DNA of 64,000 bases, taken from positions 320,139 to 384,138 of the forward strand of contig CBDFML010000009.1 in NCBI GenBank assembly GCA_965249645.1. Direction: 5' to 3'. Under the pieces are notes generated by a model. That model was given only the letters and a program-made list of their open reading frames with translations, searched no databases and was not told the DNA's origin. Shown here one piece after another: positions 15,701 through 23,410 of this stretch. The DNA comes from CAVOEB01 sp965249645. Lineage in GTDB: Bacteria > Pseudomonadota > Alphaproteobacteria > UBA828 > JAPUJA01. A program made the position numbers and the translations under genes. How positions within the stretch are numbered: the first letter of the stretch is position 1; every line of letters starts with the position of its first letter.

Positions 15701-15916
15701 GTGAAGAGGTATTTTCTCGAACTTACCGGCGCGAAGCAATTGCCCGAGTCCATCGAAGTGCCAGGGAAAGGAATTCGATACACCATTGAGACCTCTCACG
15801 GCAAATTCAATTTGAGGGACTTCGCGAGAGAGACGGCGACTCGTTCTCGCTGGACTATCGACGTTCCGGGCACGGTGTTTGGAAAAACGTGGAAGCATGA
15901 AATAAAATTTCGATGA
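9782..15916 (+). CDS. TpsA filamentous haemagglutinin/CdiA-like exoprotein with variable C-terminal domain
   Basis: 2,044 residues. The first possible start is TTG (9782); GTG at 9788 is an alternative. A long signal peptide ends LLSAQT near residue 50. The TPS secretion domain follows and holds the NPNGI motif at 161-165 with a nearby CNGCGF pair of cysteines. About 1,200 residues of degenerate beta-helix repeats come next, then an alanine/glycine-rich DUF637-like pretoxin region (roughly 1430-1650). The last 150 or so residues are unlike the rest and include SRWTIDVPG near the end, consistent with an exchangeable toxin tip. Immunity-type genes follow at once. The activity of the tip cannot be named from sequence alone. 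Confidence 0.9.
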   Translation: MFVSGWKFGPRRPSRSSLVNLCSGLRTGARRGCVWLLSLSLVLQPVLLSAQTVPDPGVPSAAPSMDVAPNGVPVVNIVAPSAKGVSHNRFLELNIDPEGLIFNNSQTFGTSQLGGVILANSNLKDGSTARIILNEVTGANTSQLLGFAEVFGDRAQFVLANPNGITCNGCGFINTGRTTLATGHPRLQDGALVELDVDGSSVLSVEGTGLNAEDAEALDLLARTIRVQAPVNAQELQVFAGRNLLDYGARVVTVKADDGSEKPALAIDGSHFGAMYANQISIIATEDGVGVRLPDDMATGNGDFTITTAGKIELTNASAAGRLEVTSSGGDVEVGGTVNSEGDLSVAGVNVTNDGSLVAGLDSDGTLWSAATLDVSAEQSLTNNGQLLASSEITLTSTTGTITNSAAADITSQGSLRAIAGQNIDNAGRVSSSGAATLTATRIDNQNGLVTAGGALSLTADTIANQNTSDTDEGLTSETTITLTTDTLTNTDGNIVSKGATVVTGKTAGQTLTLTAGKVVSGDRFEVTADAIESSVDIEAQTSITATAQTGNLNQSGTWQAGAGVTLTATNGALTNGVVVKAVEDIVVSAASLENTATGVLESGGDISITAPTQTTNAGIVSAQGDLTIQTDILENDQGALLAVGKMILDGIGDSQATRIANRSGVIETLNGDITIDAVEFINERKDFSVSNQQTYSQWESTVVPVSSVVPGVSTQYLQYNASGTLYFTHPDDPEWHIYYDFGPLLVRQYTDVVTGTLPAAYLSSGGTLTVGADTIENKYSHISSAGDMTLTGSSLDNIGQVLTRRTTVYKSGGAFNRCASNQTCRWIESNGSGAVELSAVAYDSAEATIQAGGQLSGSFTGQVDNLTILGSVSQGDLIQANTVLADTVEAPPLAELADVSLVDFFQQLPAKDALTQLAPASSKAVYETRVAFANPSIVLGSAYFLSRVNLDTNDIPDRFAFSQALEERLVQNVVRLKTGRRWLDPSIQDASLQLKQLIDAGIAAQEGLQLTVGVHLSRDQISRLNQSIIWYVEETINGERVLAPRLYLAATDAVAFSPNGASIVAASVELASTRIGNSGDITATDGAVQLTAEEDIAIRSGRVMASGDVWLRAGGALSVITDTIEVRTANGGTQTLVGRKAWIEAGGSLTLEADESVVIQGADIRADEDVDIAAGDVLVVGSVAVDQRVNFGDGETYDRWTQTTNRGSTIEAGGAVATVSGSDTVIQGSTVRAGGDIDVTAGGGVAMLSARNVTDYEMQRAGGEKSGTVQTVDNIRTQVLAGGNVRITALTGDIITQAAKFRAEGRQSDPQGADDTGGTVTLNAEQGQVALLSVTDESAWTYQSSSSNVFFYKSRDAGAVDTIVIMTEIDAQGGLIIRAAPQGADESGTATGGVRVEIRDAGSLEANIAALAETPGLEYLADLQARGDVDWQTVREIHDSWDYRAQGLTSAAAAVIAIAATIATQGWGASLFFSQAAINAGGVMVAAANAGFSALAANASVSLINNRGDLGAVLKDLGSSQSLKSLATAMVTAGALNGLGFTGTTTEFADRLQQAAMRATVSATVSTVINGGELDDALIDGLTNAAIMTALASVQHEIGDFGEEYDLPEGSIPKMIAHAMAGGLASELAGGEFADGAMAAALAELTGPLLGGTDLDEGTQVELQRLIGATAIMLRGSDVDGMMFAGGVAASVHQYNYLTHGEALERAQSRRKLDECRAAAGACSDAEMASLQGTITLLDALDESRDLELLQACTSGGQLRCFGELWRVSIALNTYQTLNQKFANPKEYTKLHGDTYDEVMHEFRSGEAVSDKAFISGVARGDAFFSNLLRAFGLGAASGVAAATVIIGGKGIAACAANPLCRAEVGTAIAEAAAGDALGGASIVPVAVVGKIAVTHGEKVIGFIDEATGSFTRATVRKQWINFDSNQRSAEVVQLFDEGNPQDWLIIGNRKVSINTDLSKGAKVFDDVPDADVKRYFLELTGAKQLPESIEVPGKGIRYTIETSHGKFNLRDFARETATRSRWTIDVPGTVFGKTWKHEIKFR

Positions 15917-16338
15917 AAGGGGGGGAATTGATAAAGATCACGAACGTCGACGAGTTCATCGAAAACTGTTTCGGTCTATGGATAGATAGCATCTTCCACG
16001 GGATCGTCAATTGCTACCCTGGCCACACCATGGACGAATACCGTGACGCGTTCCTCGGCTTGTTGAGGCAATGGCTCGAGGAGGGACGCATCTGTCTGTT
16101 TGCGCCGTGGTGCTTACGTCAACCAAATGGGACCTTCGATACCGGGGTACGCAAGATTCCCAGATTTGACGAGATCTGGGATATCCCTCACGACGAGATG
16201 ATCGCCTGGACACGAGATAGCTGGCCGAGGGACGTTAATGATGAAGACGATAGTGTTCTCAACAGCTTTTTCTTTGACGGCAACTGCCCGGGAATCGGCT
16301 GGTTCGATTTGGAATCAGGCGAGCTTTTCGCGTCCTGA
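15913..16338 (+). CDS. putative immunity protein for the TpsA C-terminal toxin
   Basis: 141 residues. The ATG overlaps the TpsA stop by 4 bases (ATGA), so translation is coupled. The protein is acidic and soluble with no signal peptide, as expected for a cytoplasmic immunity protein. It has a DEYRDAFLGLLRQWLEEGRI helix and an IWDIPHDEMIAWTRDSWP block. Its family name is uncertain (DUF596-like at best). Its position directly after the toxin tip is the main evidence. The next gene begins with a close paralogue of it. Confidence 0.7.
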   Translation: MKGGELIKITNVDEFIENCFGLWIDSIFHGIVNCYPGHTMDEYRDAFLGLLRQWLEEGRICLFAPWCLRQPNGTFDTGVRKIPRFDEIWDIPHDEMIAWTRDSWPRDVNDEDDSVLNSFFFDGNCPGIGWFDLESGELFAS

Positions 16339-16374
16339 ACTGACGTCAGGCGGCCAGAGACGACTGCCTGACCG

Positions 16375-17445
16375 ATGATCGAGATTACCAACGCCGACGA
16401 AATTGCCGAGCGCTGTTCCGGTTTGTGGATCGACGCTCCGTTCCACATGATTGTCAAGGACCACCCCGGCCACGATATGGACGAGTACCGCGATGCGTTC
16501 CTCTGCTTGTTGAAGCGCTGGCTCGAAGAGGACCGGATCTGCCTGTTCGCGCCCTTGGCGTTGCGCCGCCCCCAAGGTTACTCCGAATTTGCAACCGGGA
16601 TAGGTGTGGGTCGCGGTTATTCGTGGAGATGGGCCATCCCCTATGACGAGATGATCGCGTACATCAAGGAAAATTGGCCGAGCAAGGTTTCCTACGATGA
16701 TGATCCTTATTTGGACGCGGTTTTTTGCAGCGAAACATGTCCCGGCATTGGATGGTACGGAGTCGGAGACAATCTCCTCCCCCTCAAGAGCCGACGCAGG
16801 TGGGAAGATGTCAAGGGGAGCGTACTTCGACGGGACGGCCTGCGCACCGGTGATCAATTTCTTACGGTATTCGATCACTTAAGATGGGTCAGGGGGGAAG
16901 CCAGTGATCTCGATTGGATAAGAAAGGCTGTCACGAAAGACCAAACATATTACCTTTGGACTCTGCAGGACCGTACCCTAATTGTCATACCTGAGTTTTT
17001 TTCATTTCATGATTGCGATGTTCTTATTTCTTCGGCCTCCGTTTCCGAACCTTCGTTCACCAATGCGGCAGCGGCCATATCTGGCAGGAAGCATTGCCCG
17101 ATTATCGATAAGTTTGGCACCGGTATCAGGCGGCCTGTCTTCACCACTAAGGACGTGGAGAGGCGCGCTGAGGATTTGATCGATTGGGCGAAGAGTCTAG
17201 ATCTGGATTCATATATCGAGGAGTTCCGGTCACTTCCGACAAATTCCCATGGTCTGAATCCGCTCCGTCATCTGACTGCCCTGGCCCTAAGCGGGGACAA
17301 GGAGAAACTGTGGGACTACCAGACTTGCTTTGCGAACAACAACCGGTTGGGATTCATTGTCTACGTTACGAAAGACTACGTAGATCGCGCCCTGGCGATT
17401 GCCGAAGAACGTCGGAACAAGCGAGCGGCCGCCCCCTCTTGTTGA
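16375..17445 (+). CDS. immunity-paralogue fused to a second C-terminal domain
   Basis: 356 residues. Residues 1-125 repeat the preceding protein (ITNADEIAERC, DEYRDAFLCLLKRWLEE, IPYDEMIAYIKENWP, CPGIGWYG). The remaining 230 residues form another domain, with TLIVIPEFFSFHDCD and LRHLTALALSGDKEKL segments and a C-terminal SYIEEF to AIAEERR helical part; I recognise this loosely as a DUF6990-type domain. It looks like a fusion of two immunity-like modules, possibly made by recombination in the immunity array. It starts 36 bp after the first immunity gene and probably shares its transcript. Confidence 0.65.
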   Translation: MIEITNADEIAERCSGLWIDAPFHMIVKDHPGHDMDEYRDAFLCLLKRWLEEDRICLFAPLALRRPQGYSEFATGIGVGRGYSWRWAIPYDEMIAYIKENWPSKVSYDDDPYLDAVFCSETCPGIGWYGVGDNLLPLKSRRRWEDVKGSVLRRDGLRTGDQFLTVFDHLRWVRGEASDLDWIRKAVTKDQTYYLWTLQDRTLIVIPEFFSFHDCDVLISSASVSEPSFTNAAAAISGRKHCPIIDKFGTGIRRPVFTTKDVERRAEDLIDWAKSLDLDSYIEEFRSLPTNSHGLNPLRHLTALALSGDKEKLWDYQTCFANNNRLGFIVYVTKDYVDRALAIAEERRNKRAAAPSC

Positions 17446-17532
17446 GTTGTTCGGGCCGGATGGAGCGCGGAATTGGGTTCTCACAATTGACGGGCAAGTC
17501 GTCAAAATTGGTGGCGCACTAGCAAACTATAA

Positions 17533-17730
17533 GCTCTTTTCGACGCCAACCCTGGATTCTGGCAACGACCGAATACGGGTGGTTGCCGGGTGCTTCGAGT
17601 GTTTCGGATTGTGGTGGGGACGCGTGATGGCGTGGAAATACGCGTAAATTTCTTCCCTGACGACCATGCAAGGGCCGGGCAAATAACGACCGGATTCCCC
17701 ATAAACGTTCCAGCAAATCCGATGCCATAA
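17533..17730 (+). pseudogene. orphan toxin C-terminal remnant
   Basis: A frame opened by a TAA at 17530-17532 runs to a TAA at 17728-17730 that overlaps the next ATG (TAATG). Its last 40 or so residues (IVVGTRDGVEIRVNFFPDD, then ITTGFPINVP) resemble the end of polymorphic toxin tips. There is no start codon of its own that makes sense, and an overlapping frame (17399-17647) holds another degraded stretch. The coupling to an immunity gene is the strongest sign that this was a displaced toxin-immunity cassette. Confidence 0.45.
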
Positions 17731-17896
17731 TGATTTGGGCAAGCAAAAACTGTGACTGGAAAAAGTTGGTCGCGACCTTGCAATCGGAGATCGATGCCAA
17801 TTCGAACGTGATCCCGGCGGACAGATTGGAAGCTATTCAATTCTACCTGGATCATGACGAATACAGCATGGCGTTTGAATTTTTGTATTTGGAGAT

Positions 17897-18929
17897 AAGG
17901 CTTATCCCTTTACCTCCGGTGCGATCAACATGTTGTAGGTCGCCGGCTTGATAGCGACGCCGATGCCGAGGATGGAGCGGAAGGCGGCGTGGCGGGTTCG
18001 GCGCCGGTTGAAGCGGAAGACGAACTCGTCGAGGTAGGATTGCAGGTGTTGGCGTCGGAGGCCGTGGTAGACGCCCAGCGCCCAGGTCTTGAGGTTGGCG
18101 AAGACGCGATGGACCCAAGGCAGGACGACATGGGCGGCCATGTTTCCGACGACGTGCGGGTCGTGTGCGACACCGGACGCGCCGGGATAGCCGGCCCAGC
18201 CGTCGGTCCTGGCCGTGGCCCCGGTGGCGAGATTGGCGCCCAGGAAGGCGTGCAGGCCGTCGGCGGAGAAGTCCTCAATCCGCGCCAGGCGGATCCGGCC
18301 GGGCCCATCCTCGCCGACCTCGACAGCGCCGGCGACCAGTAGCTTGCCTTGGTGGCTGCGCCTGCCGCCGCCGCTCGGCGGGTCGTCCTTGGAGCGGCAG
18401 GCGATCAGGCTTTCGTCCACCTCGACCAGACCCGCCAGCGGCATCCGCTGCGGTGCGACCATGGCCCGCCGCAGCTTGGTGGCGAGCAACCACGCGGTCT
18501 TGTAGGAGCCCAGGCCGAGCTGCTTCTGGAGTTGCAGCGCCGAGATCCCGTTGGAGTGCGTGGCCATCAGATAGGCGGCCCAGAACCACGCGGTCAGCGC
18601 CAGCTTGGAGCCGTGCATCACCGTGCCGGCCGTCACCGAAGTCTGCTTGCGACAGTCGGCGCATTCATGGGTGTGGGCCTTGGTCGCGAGTGCCCACCCT
18701 CGGCTGCCGCCGCAGGCCGGACAGACGAAGCCGGCCGGCCAGCGCAGCCGCGACAGGTAGGCGGCACAGGCTTCCTGGTCAGGGAAACGCTGCTGGAACT
18801 CCAACAGGGAACGGGGGAAGTCGGTCATCTTTGGGCATCCCGAGGTCGTTATGTTCATATTATGTTCTACAACGACCCCCGCACCGTGTCACCACATTTC
18901 GTGGCCCCGGACGTTCAGGGATAAGCCTT
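17897..18929. mobile_element. IS1595-family insertion sequence
   Basis: A 1,033-bp element with 13-bp perfect terminal inverted repeats (AAGGCTTATCCCT at the left, its complement at the right). It is flanked by 8-bp target copies TTGGAGAT and TTAGAGAT with one mismatch, and 8 bp is the usual duplication for this family. It carries one transposase gene on the minus strand and sits inside a MafI-like immunity gene. Confidence 0.88.
17902..18828 (-). CDS. IS1595-family (ISXO2-like) transposase
   Basis: About 308 residues from the ATG at 18828 (the frame is open 10 codons further, but MTDFPRSLLEFQQRF is the usual start). An N-terminal zinc ribbon has cysteine pairs CPAC and CADC. The DDE-type catalytic domain shows EVDESLI and ARTDGWAGY, and a LDEFVFRFNRR helix follows. 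It is complete and flanked by intact inverted repeats, so the element could still be active. Confidence 0.92.
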   Translation of the reverse strand: MTDFPRSLLEFQQRFPDQEACAAYLSRLRWPAGFVCPACGGSRGWALATKAHTHECADCRKQTSVTAGTVMHGSKLALTAWFWAAYLMATHSNGISALQLQKQLGLGSYKTAWLLATKLRRAMVAPQRMPLAGLVEVDESLIACRSKDDPPSGGGRRSHQGKLLVAGAVEVGEDGPGRIRLARIEDFSADGLHAFLGANLATGATARTDGWAGYPGASGVAHDPHVVGNMAAHVVLPWVHRVFANLKTWALGVYHGLRRQHLQSYLDEFVFRFNRRRTRHAAFRSILGIGVAIKPATYNMLIAPEVKG

Positions 18930-19328
18930 TTAGAGATAATGGAACGTTCGAATTCACAATTTACGCTCGGTGAGGCCAGAGCTCGTGAGATTGCCCTTTT
19001 CTTTGAATTGAACGATGAAAACTGGTGCTGGGTGGATCATCGGTTTTGGCCCAAATTCCAAGACTTTCTCAATCGCCGGAGAGAATCTGTTTAACGACAT
19101 TTCCGGGGACCAAGGAGGTGGTTCCGCTGCGCGGGGACCGCGGGAGACGCCGCACGGCGGGGCGGATCGAGCGCGGCGGTGGGGATGGCGGCGAACCCGT
19201 TCGGCGCCCACCAGGTCGGCCGTCATAGGGTCGATCGCGAGGGCGGCCGATGGGTGGCCGTCCTCGTCGAGGCGGGGGTGTGTCGTGGTGACGAACCGAG
19301 CATTCGCAGCCGCGGCACACTTCCCATC

Positions 19329-19775
19329 CTACCCGAAATAGAGCCGCGCCTCCGCCTCCCGCCGCCGGATCAGCCCCTTGAGCTTACGCCCACCGGCCCA
19401 CACCCAGCGCCGGAACTCGGCCGGCACCGCGTCGTGCTCCTCGCAGTTGACCTTGCGCCGGAGTGTCGAGCGCTGCAGCGCTCCGGCGCCAAGATTGAAG
19501 GCGAAGGAGGCAAGCGCATCGAACTGCCCGTCCTCGAGCGGCACCCGGATCAGCCGCAGCACGGCCCGCTCGGCGGTTTCGACGTCGCGGCGCAACAACT
19601 CTTCGCCGGTCGCCTCGTCGATGCCGTCCACGAACCGGTTGCGGTCATCCTCCCGCACCACATGGCCGTAGCCGATGGTGGGCCAACCGGCCGGACAGAC
19701 ATAGAGCTCGGGCGCGAACCCCTCGAAGCGCTTGATCAGGGCGAGGCCGTCGTCGGTAACGTGGCGCATGGTCAA
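19329..19775 (-). CDS. phage endolysin (R21/T4-type lysozyme, GH24)
   Basis: 148 residues. The catalytic glutamate lies in KRFEGF near residue 18, followed by YVCPAGWPTIGYGH, the R21-type active-site block in which cysteine replaces the T4 aspartate. It would cleave peptidoglycan at the end of the lytic cycle. There is no signal peptide or membrane anchor, so it needs the holin encoded just upstream (4-bp overlap). It is the last gene of the late operon. Confidence 0.92.
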   Translation of the reverse strand: MTMRHVTDDGLALIKRFEGFAPELYVCPAGWPTIGYGHVVREDDRNRFVDGIDEATGEELLRRDVETAERAVLRLIRVPLEDGQFDALASFAFNLGAGALQRSTLRRKVNCEEHDAVPAEFRRWVWAGGRKLKGLIRRREAEARLYFG

Positions 19776-20233
19776 CGCCGACGCTCGCGGAGCTTCGAGA
19801 GGGTGCGATTGCCGAACCAGAAGCTCATGACGGCGGCGAAGAGCGCCTGGGTCTCAGCATCCCAGATGCGCGGCAGGGCCTCGGCAATCAGCAGGCCCTC
19901 GACCGCGATCAACAGGTAAAGGCCCGAACCCTTGGCGGCCGCGAACAGGATGAAGAAGGCATAGGTGACGATGGGCCTTACCGAAGCTCGGAGCGCGTCG
20001 ACCCAGCCGACACCCACCGGTGCATCGTGCTTGTAGAGCGCCTTGGATTCGGCGATATCGGCCTGGACCTCGATCTCCTCGAGGCGCTGGTTGTGGCCGA
20101 GCCGCATCTGCTCCATCTGGCGATCGAGCACCGCGAGCTCGTGCTTGCGGTCCGCTCGTTCGCGGAACAGGCTCATGATATCGGGAATGGCGCTGGTGGC
20201 GAATCCCAGCAGGCTGCCAAGCAGGGTCAGCAT
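19772..20233 (-). CDS. holin (three-transmembrane GTA/phage type)
   Basis: 153 residues with an N-terminal hydrophobic helix (LTLLGSLLGFATSAIPDI), a charged coiled-coil segment (about 25-60), then two hydrophobic helices (IVTYAFFILFAAAKGSGLY and a later one before MSFWFGNRTL). This layout matches the 3-TM holin family of gene transfer agents and alphaproteobacterial phages. It overlaps the endolysin start by 4 bases. Confidence 0.8.
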   Translation of the reverse strand: MLTLLGSLLGFATSAIPDIMSLFRERADRKHELAVLDRQMEQMRLGHNQRLEEIEVQADIAESKALYKHDAPVGVGWVDALRASVRPIVTYAFFILFAAAKGSGLYLLIAVEGLLIAEALPRIWDAETQALFAAVMSFWFGNRTLSKLRERRR

Positions 20234-20359
20234 TGCGAACCTCCGATCGGTCTTGGTCGAGAAGGAACCCGGCCGCCTCGGTGCGGCGGTAGACGGTCTG
20301 GTTGGTTCGGGTCGATGTGTGAGAGAAATGGTCCGGCGCGAGCCGGCCGCGAGGAACTG

Positions 20360-20584
20360 TCAGCCGCCGAATAGCGCCGGCCAGAACGCGCGGGCGGCGA
20401 CCGCCAGCATGCTGCCGAGCATGACGTAGAGCAGGCGCGTATTGCGGATGTGCAGCGCTTCGATCTTGGTGAGCTGGGCCTGGAGCTCGCGGTAGCGGCA
20501 CTCGCAGGCGATCTCGTGCTCCGCAAGGTGCCGCGCCGCCTCAGCGCGCACCCGCTCGATCTCGATGAGATGCGTCTCGTTCAC
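20360..20584 (-). CDS. small tail-anchored membrane protein of the lysis region
   Basis: 74 residues: a charged helix likely to form a coiled coil (about 1-45) followed by one hydrophobic segment (LLYVMLGSMLAVAARAFWPA). I do not recognise the family. Position between the tail genes and the holin suggests a lysis accessory or host-envelope role, which is inference only. Confidence 0.55.
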   Translation of the reverse strand: MNETHLIEIERVRAEAARHLAEHEIACECRYRELQAQLTKIEALHIRNTRLLYVMLGSMLAVAARAFWPALFGG

Positions 20585-20677
20585 TTGGGGATCTCCAATA
20601 CCGAACCATCACGACGAACCGCCGGCCCCGGAGGACGGGTCATCATGGCAGGTATTCCTGTCGCTTAGGTTGAGGGG

Positions 20678-23006
20678 TCAGGCGGCTTGGTCGGCCTCGT
20701 GCACGCGGGCGTCCTCGCCGACGGCGGTGATCTCGACCTGCTCGCCGCGGGGTCGGACGGCGAGCACCCGCGCCCGCAGGCCCCAGGCCTCGCCGTGGCC
20801 GAAGGCGAATTGAGTGCGCTCCTCCTCGGCCCCGGTGTAGGGCTCGAACTCGAGGTCCTCGCCCAGCACCACGTTCCTCGCGTTGGCACCGGGTTCGACC
20901 GGCCAGGGGCCGCTCAGGCTGCCGTCGCGCTTGCGAAGCGCTAGATAGTGGGCTGACGGCACGGCGGACTCCATACCGTTCTCCTCGGCCGTCTCTTCCG
21001 TCGCCTCCCACTCCAGCGGCTCGCTCAAAACCAGGGTGCGGCCCTCGGTGGCGACCACCTCGCCGCCCTGGCCCCAGCGCGGCACGTCGTGGGTGATGGC
21101 GATGAGATCGCCGTAGGTCGGGATCAGCCCCTCGAGCTCGGTGCGGAAGGTGACGATGCGCCTTCGGTAGCGGTTGGCGGCCGCCATGTAGAGACCTTCG
21201 CGCATCGCCTGATCGGCGCCGGTGCAGCCGAACAGCTCGACCGTGGCGGGCTTGTCGGTGGCCTCGGCGGTGCTGTCCGGCAAGCTTGCCGTGATCTCGT
21301 CGGGCGCCCAGGTGCGCGCAGAGTAGTAGGTCACGGTCACTGCGTCGGCGGTGTCCTCGCCCGGCATGACGTACTGCACCCGGAAGCTGCCACGCACGAT
21401 GTTGCGCGGTCCGAACAGCGCCACGGGAAGCGTGCGCGCCTCGTCCCGAACGATGCGTAGGATGCCGCCCTGGAGGAACGGCAGCGCCCGACCGCAGCGA
21501 GCGATCCGCGTGAGCGCCTCCCACACCGTAAGGCCCTGGTCGAACACGCCGTCGAAACGGTCGCCCCGGGCCTGCCAGATCTGGTCAAGTGCATGGATCG
21601 CCGCGAGATCGATGCGGGCGTCGGAAAGCCCGGCACCGTAGGGCGCGCGGGCGGCATCGACGAAGGCCCAGGCGATGGAACGGGTGGCCTGTGGCTCAGA
21701 CCAGCCGCTCTCGGGGTCCCAAACCGGCAGCTTGCGTGTGACGATGCAGTTTATCATGCGCGCCGAGCGCTGGGAGAGATTGTCGGTGGCACGCATCTTG
21801 ACGGCGAGCAGGGTGACCTCGCCGAATTCCGTCATGTCCTCGAGAAACGTCTTCAGCCCGCCCCAGCGGATCTCGTGCCCGGCACGGGCGTCGCCGCTCT
21901 TGTCGTTGGTGCGGCGGGCGCGCACCTCGTAGCGCCCGGCGTCAACCGTGTAGCGGTAGCTCTTGCGCTGCGGCGTGTTGGTGGCGGCGGTCACGCTCTC
22001 AGAGGCGATCTCCAGCCAGTCGCCGCTAGCCTCACCCTCGTCGTCGACGGCGCGGGCTTCGACCTCCCATTCGATGGTGCGATTGCTGAGACTGCCGTCG
22101 TTAGCGGCGTAATAGAGCCCGCGCGGCATGACGACGTCGATGCCGATGACGGTCGCCCTCGTGCCGGCCGGATTGGCGGTAAAGGGACCGACCCAGCCGT
22201 CCTCGCCCTCATCGCGCTCATTGGCGCCGATCAGCTCCTGGCCGGCGATCTCGGGCGCGGTGACGACGTCAGCCTCGAACAGGGTGATGGCACCGCCGGG
22301 CGGCACGAACTGAGTCCCCACCTCCTCGAAGGAGGCGATCGGGGTGTCCTCGATGCGAACCTGCTCGAGGTCGTAGTGTCCCTGACCGATGCAATGCAGC
22401 TGATACAGGTACTGGTCGTTCTCGTCGTAAGCAGTCCACGGCGTGGCGGCGAGATCGGGATAGACCCGGTGGCGGCCATAGATCACCGGGATCGGCTGGA
22501 GGAGCCTTGCCTGGTTGCCCTGGGCCTGCAGCGAATAGGTCGGACTCGGCGCCGGCGTGTTACCGAAGCCGGTGAGCGCCGGCTTGGGCGGCGGCAGCAG
22601 GACATTGACCAGGGCGGGAGCCCAGCAACCCGACCCCTGCCGTGATCAGCGAGATGCCGATGCTCGAGGTGACGCCCAGGGCGCCTGCGATGACGCCGCC
22701 GAGATAGGGAGCGGCGACCATGACGGCGATCATGAGGATGGTGCGGAGCGGATTCTTGCCGCCCCCGCCGCCGCCCTGGGGCAACGGCACGAACACCACC
22801 AGGTCGCCGTCCGCGATCAACGTCTCGTGCCAGTGCGATCGCAGCACCGGTGAGGCGTTGCGCAGACAGATCGTCGGGCACTCGAGGTCCTCGACACCGC
22901 GACCGTCGAGCCATTCGCGGATCGAGAGCGGTTCGGCGACTGCGATCACCTCCCGGTCGCGGTCCGGCCGGAACGGATTCCTCAGCATGACCACGGTGCC
23001 GGTCAT
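20678..23006 (-). pseudogene. J-like host-specificity / tail tip protein, split by a frameshift
   Basis: The ATG at 23006 overlaps the NlpC/P60 stop (ATGA). The N-terminal 130 or so residues (MTGTVVMLRNPFRPDRDRE, then a hydrophobic glycine-rich stretch) are in one frame, and the remaining 640 or so residues are in another. The switch is at a GGG run at 22616-22618 on the plus strand: dropping one base joins the frames into a continuous protein of TipJ/lambda J type. These proteins form the tail tip and contact the host receptor. It may be a real mutation or a one-base sequencing error; nothing suggests programmed shifting here. Confidence 0.8.
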
Positions 23007-23410
23007 CGCGTGTCTCCGGTGAAGCGATAGAAGCCCTCGATCCGCCAGTCGTGGGTCGCGAGATCGGCCGGGCGTTGGAACACGACGCCGATGTCGCGCG
23101 CGGCATGGAGGACGCCGCCGCCATCGACGGCGAGCCACAGCCCGACATGGACCGGATGACGGGACTGGCGCACCAGCACCGCATCGCCCTCGCAGGGACG
23201 ATCGGCGAGTTGCCAGCGCCGCCGCTCCGGGTGATGGCGGAAGCCCGCCAGAACCGCGCGCAGGTCCCCGGTATCGACCGGGATCTCGGGCACCTCGATC
23301 CCGAACTGCTCCCGCCAGCACCAGCGCGCCAGGCCCCAGCAATCGAACGCGTCCGGTCCGCGCCCGCCCGCTTGCCACCGGCGGCCGATCAGGTCTTCGG
23401 CCCAATGCAT
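23003..23410 (-). CDS. NlpC/P60-family tail-associated peptidoglycan hydrolase
   Basis: 135 residues. The catalytic cysteine is in DAFDCWGLARW (about residue 24) and the histidine in HPVHVGLWLA (about residue 90), with a GDAVLV loop between them, as in phage K-type/NlpC hydrolases that assist cell-wall penetration or tail-tip assembly. It overlaps the J-like gene by 4 bases and follows the DUF1833 gene directly. Confidence 0.88.
   Translation of the reverse strand: MHWAEDLIGRRWQAGGRGPDAFDCWGLARWCWREQFGIEVPEIPVDTGDLRAVLAGFRHHPERRRWQLADRPCEGDAVLVRQSRHPVHVGLWLAVDGGGVLHAARDIGVVFQRPADLATHDWRIEGFYRFTGDTR

Larger units (their letters stand above)
17730..19094 (+). pseudogene. MafI-like immunity gene interrupted by an IS1595-family element
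   Basis: The 5' part (17730-17896) encodes a segment with EAIQFYLDHDEYSMAFEFLY, and the 3' part (18938-19094) continues MERSNSQFTLGEARAREIAL to a stop. Removing the insertion and one target duplication restores one uninterrupted frame of about 107 residues, the size and pattern of MafI-type immunity proteins of polymorphic toxin loci. It is coupled to the toxin remnant by TAATG. The insertion must be fairly recent, since both halves remain open. Confidence 0.75.

Noticed and set aside
17399..17647. 82-codon ORF after the fused immunity gene
   Set aside because: It overlaps the end of that gene in another frame, lacks a ribosome site and competes with the toxin-remnant frame that ends in TAATG.
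19095..19328. Possible left att site or additional gene
   Set aside because: No open frame with family likeness and no repeat shared with the right end could be seen; left as an unexplained 234-bp gap.
22560..22660. Programmed frameshift in the J-like gene
   Set aside because: No slippery heptamer or hairpin is aligned there and J genes are not known to be frameshifted; mutation or read error is simpler.
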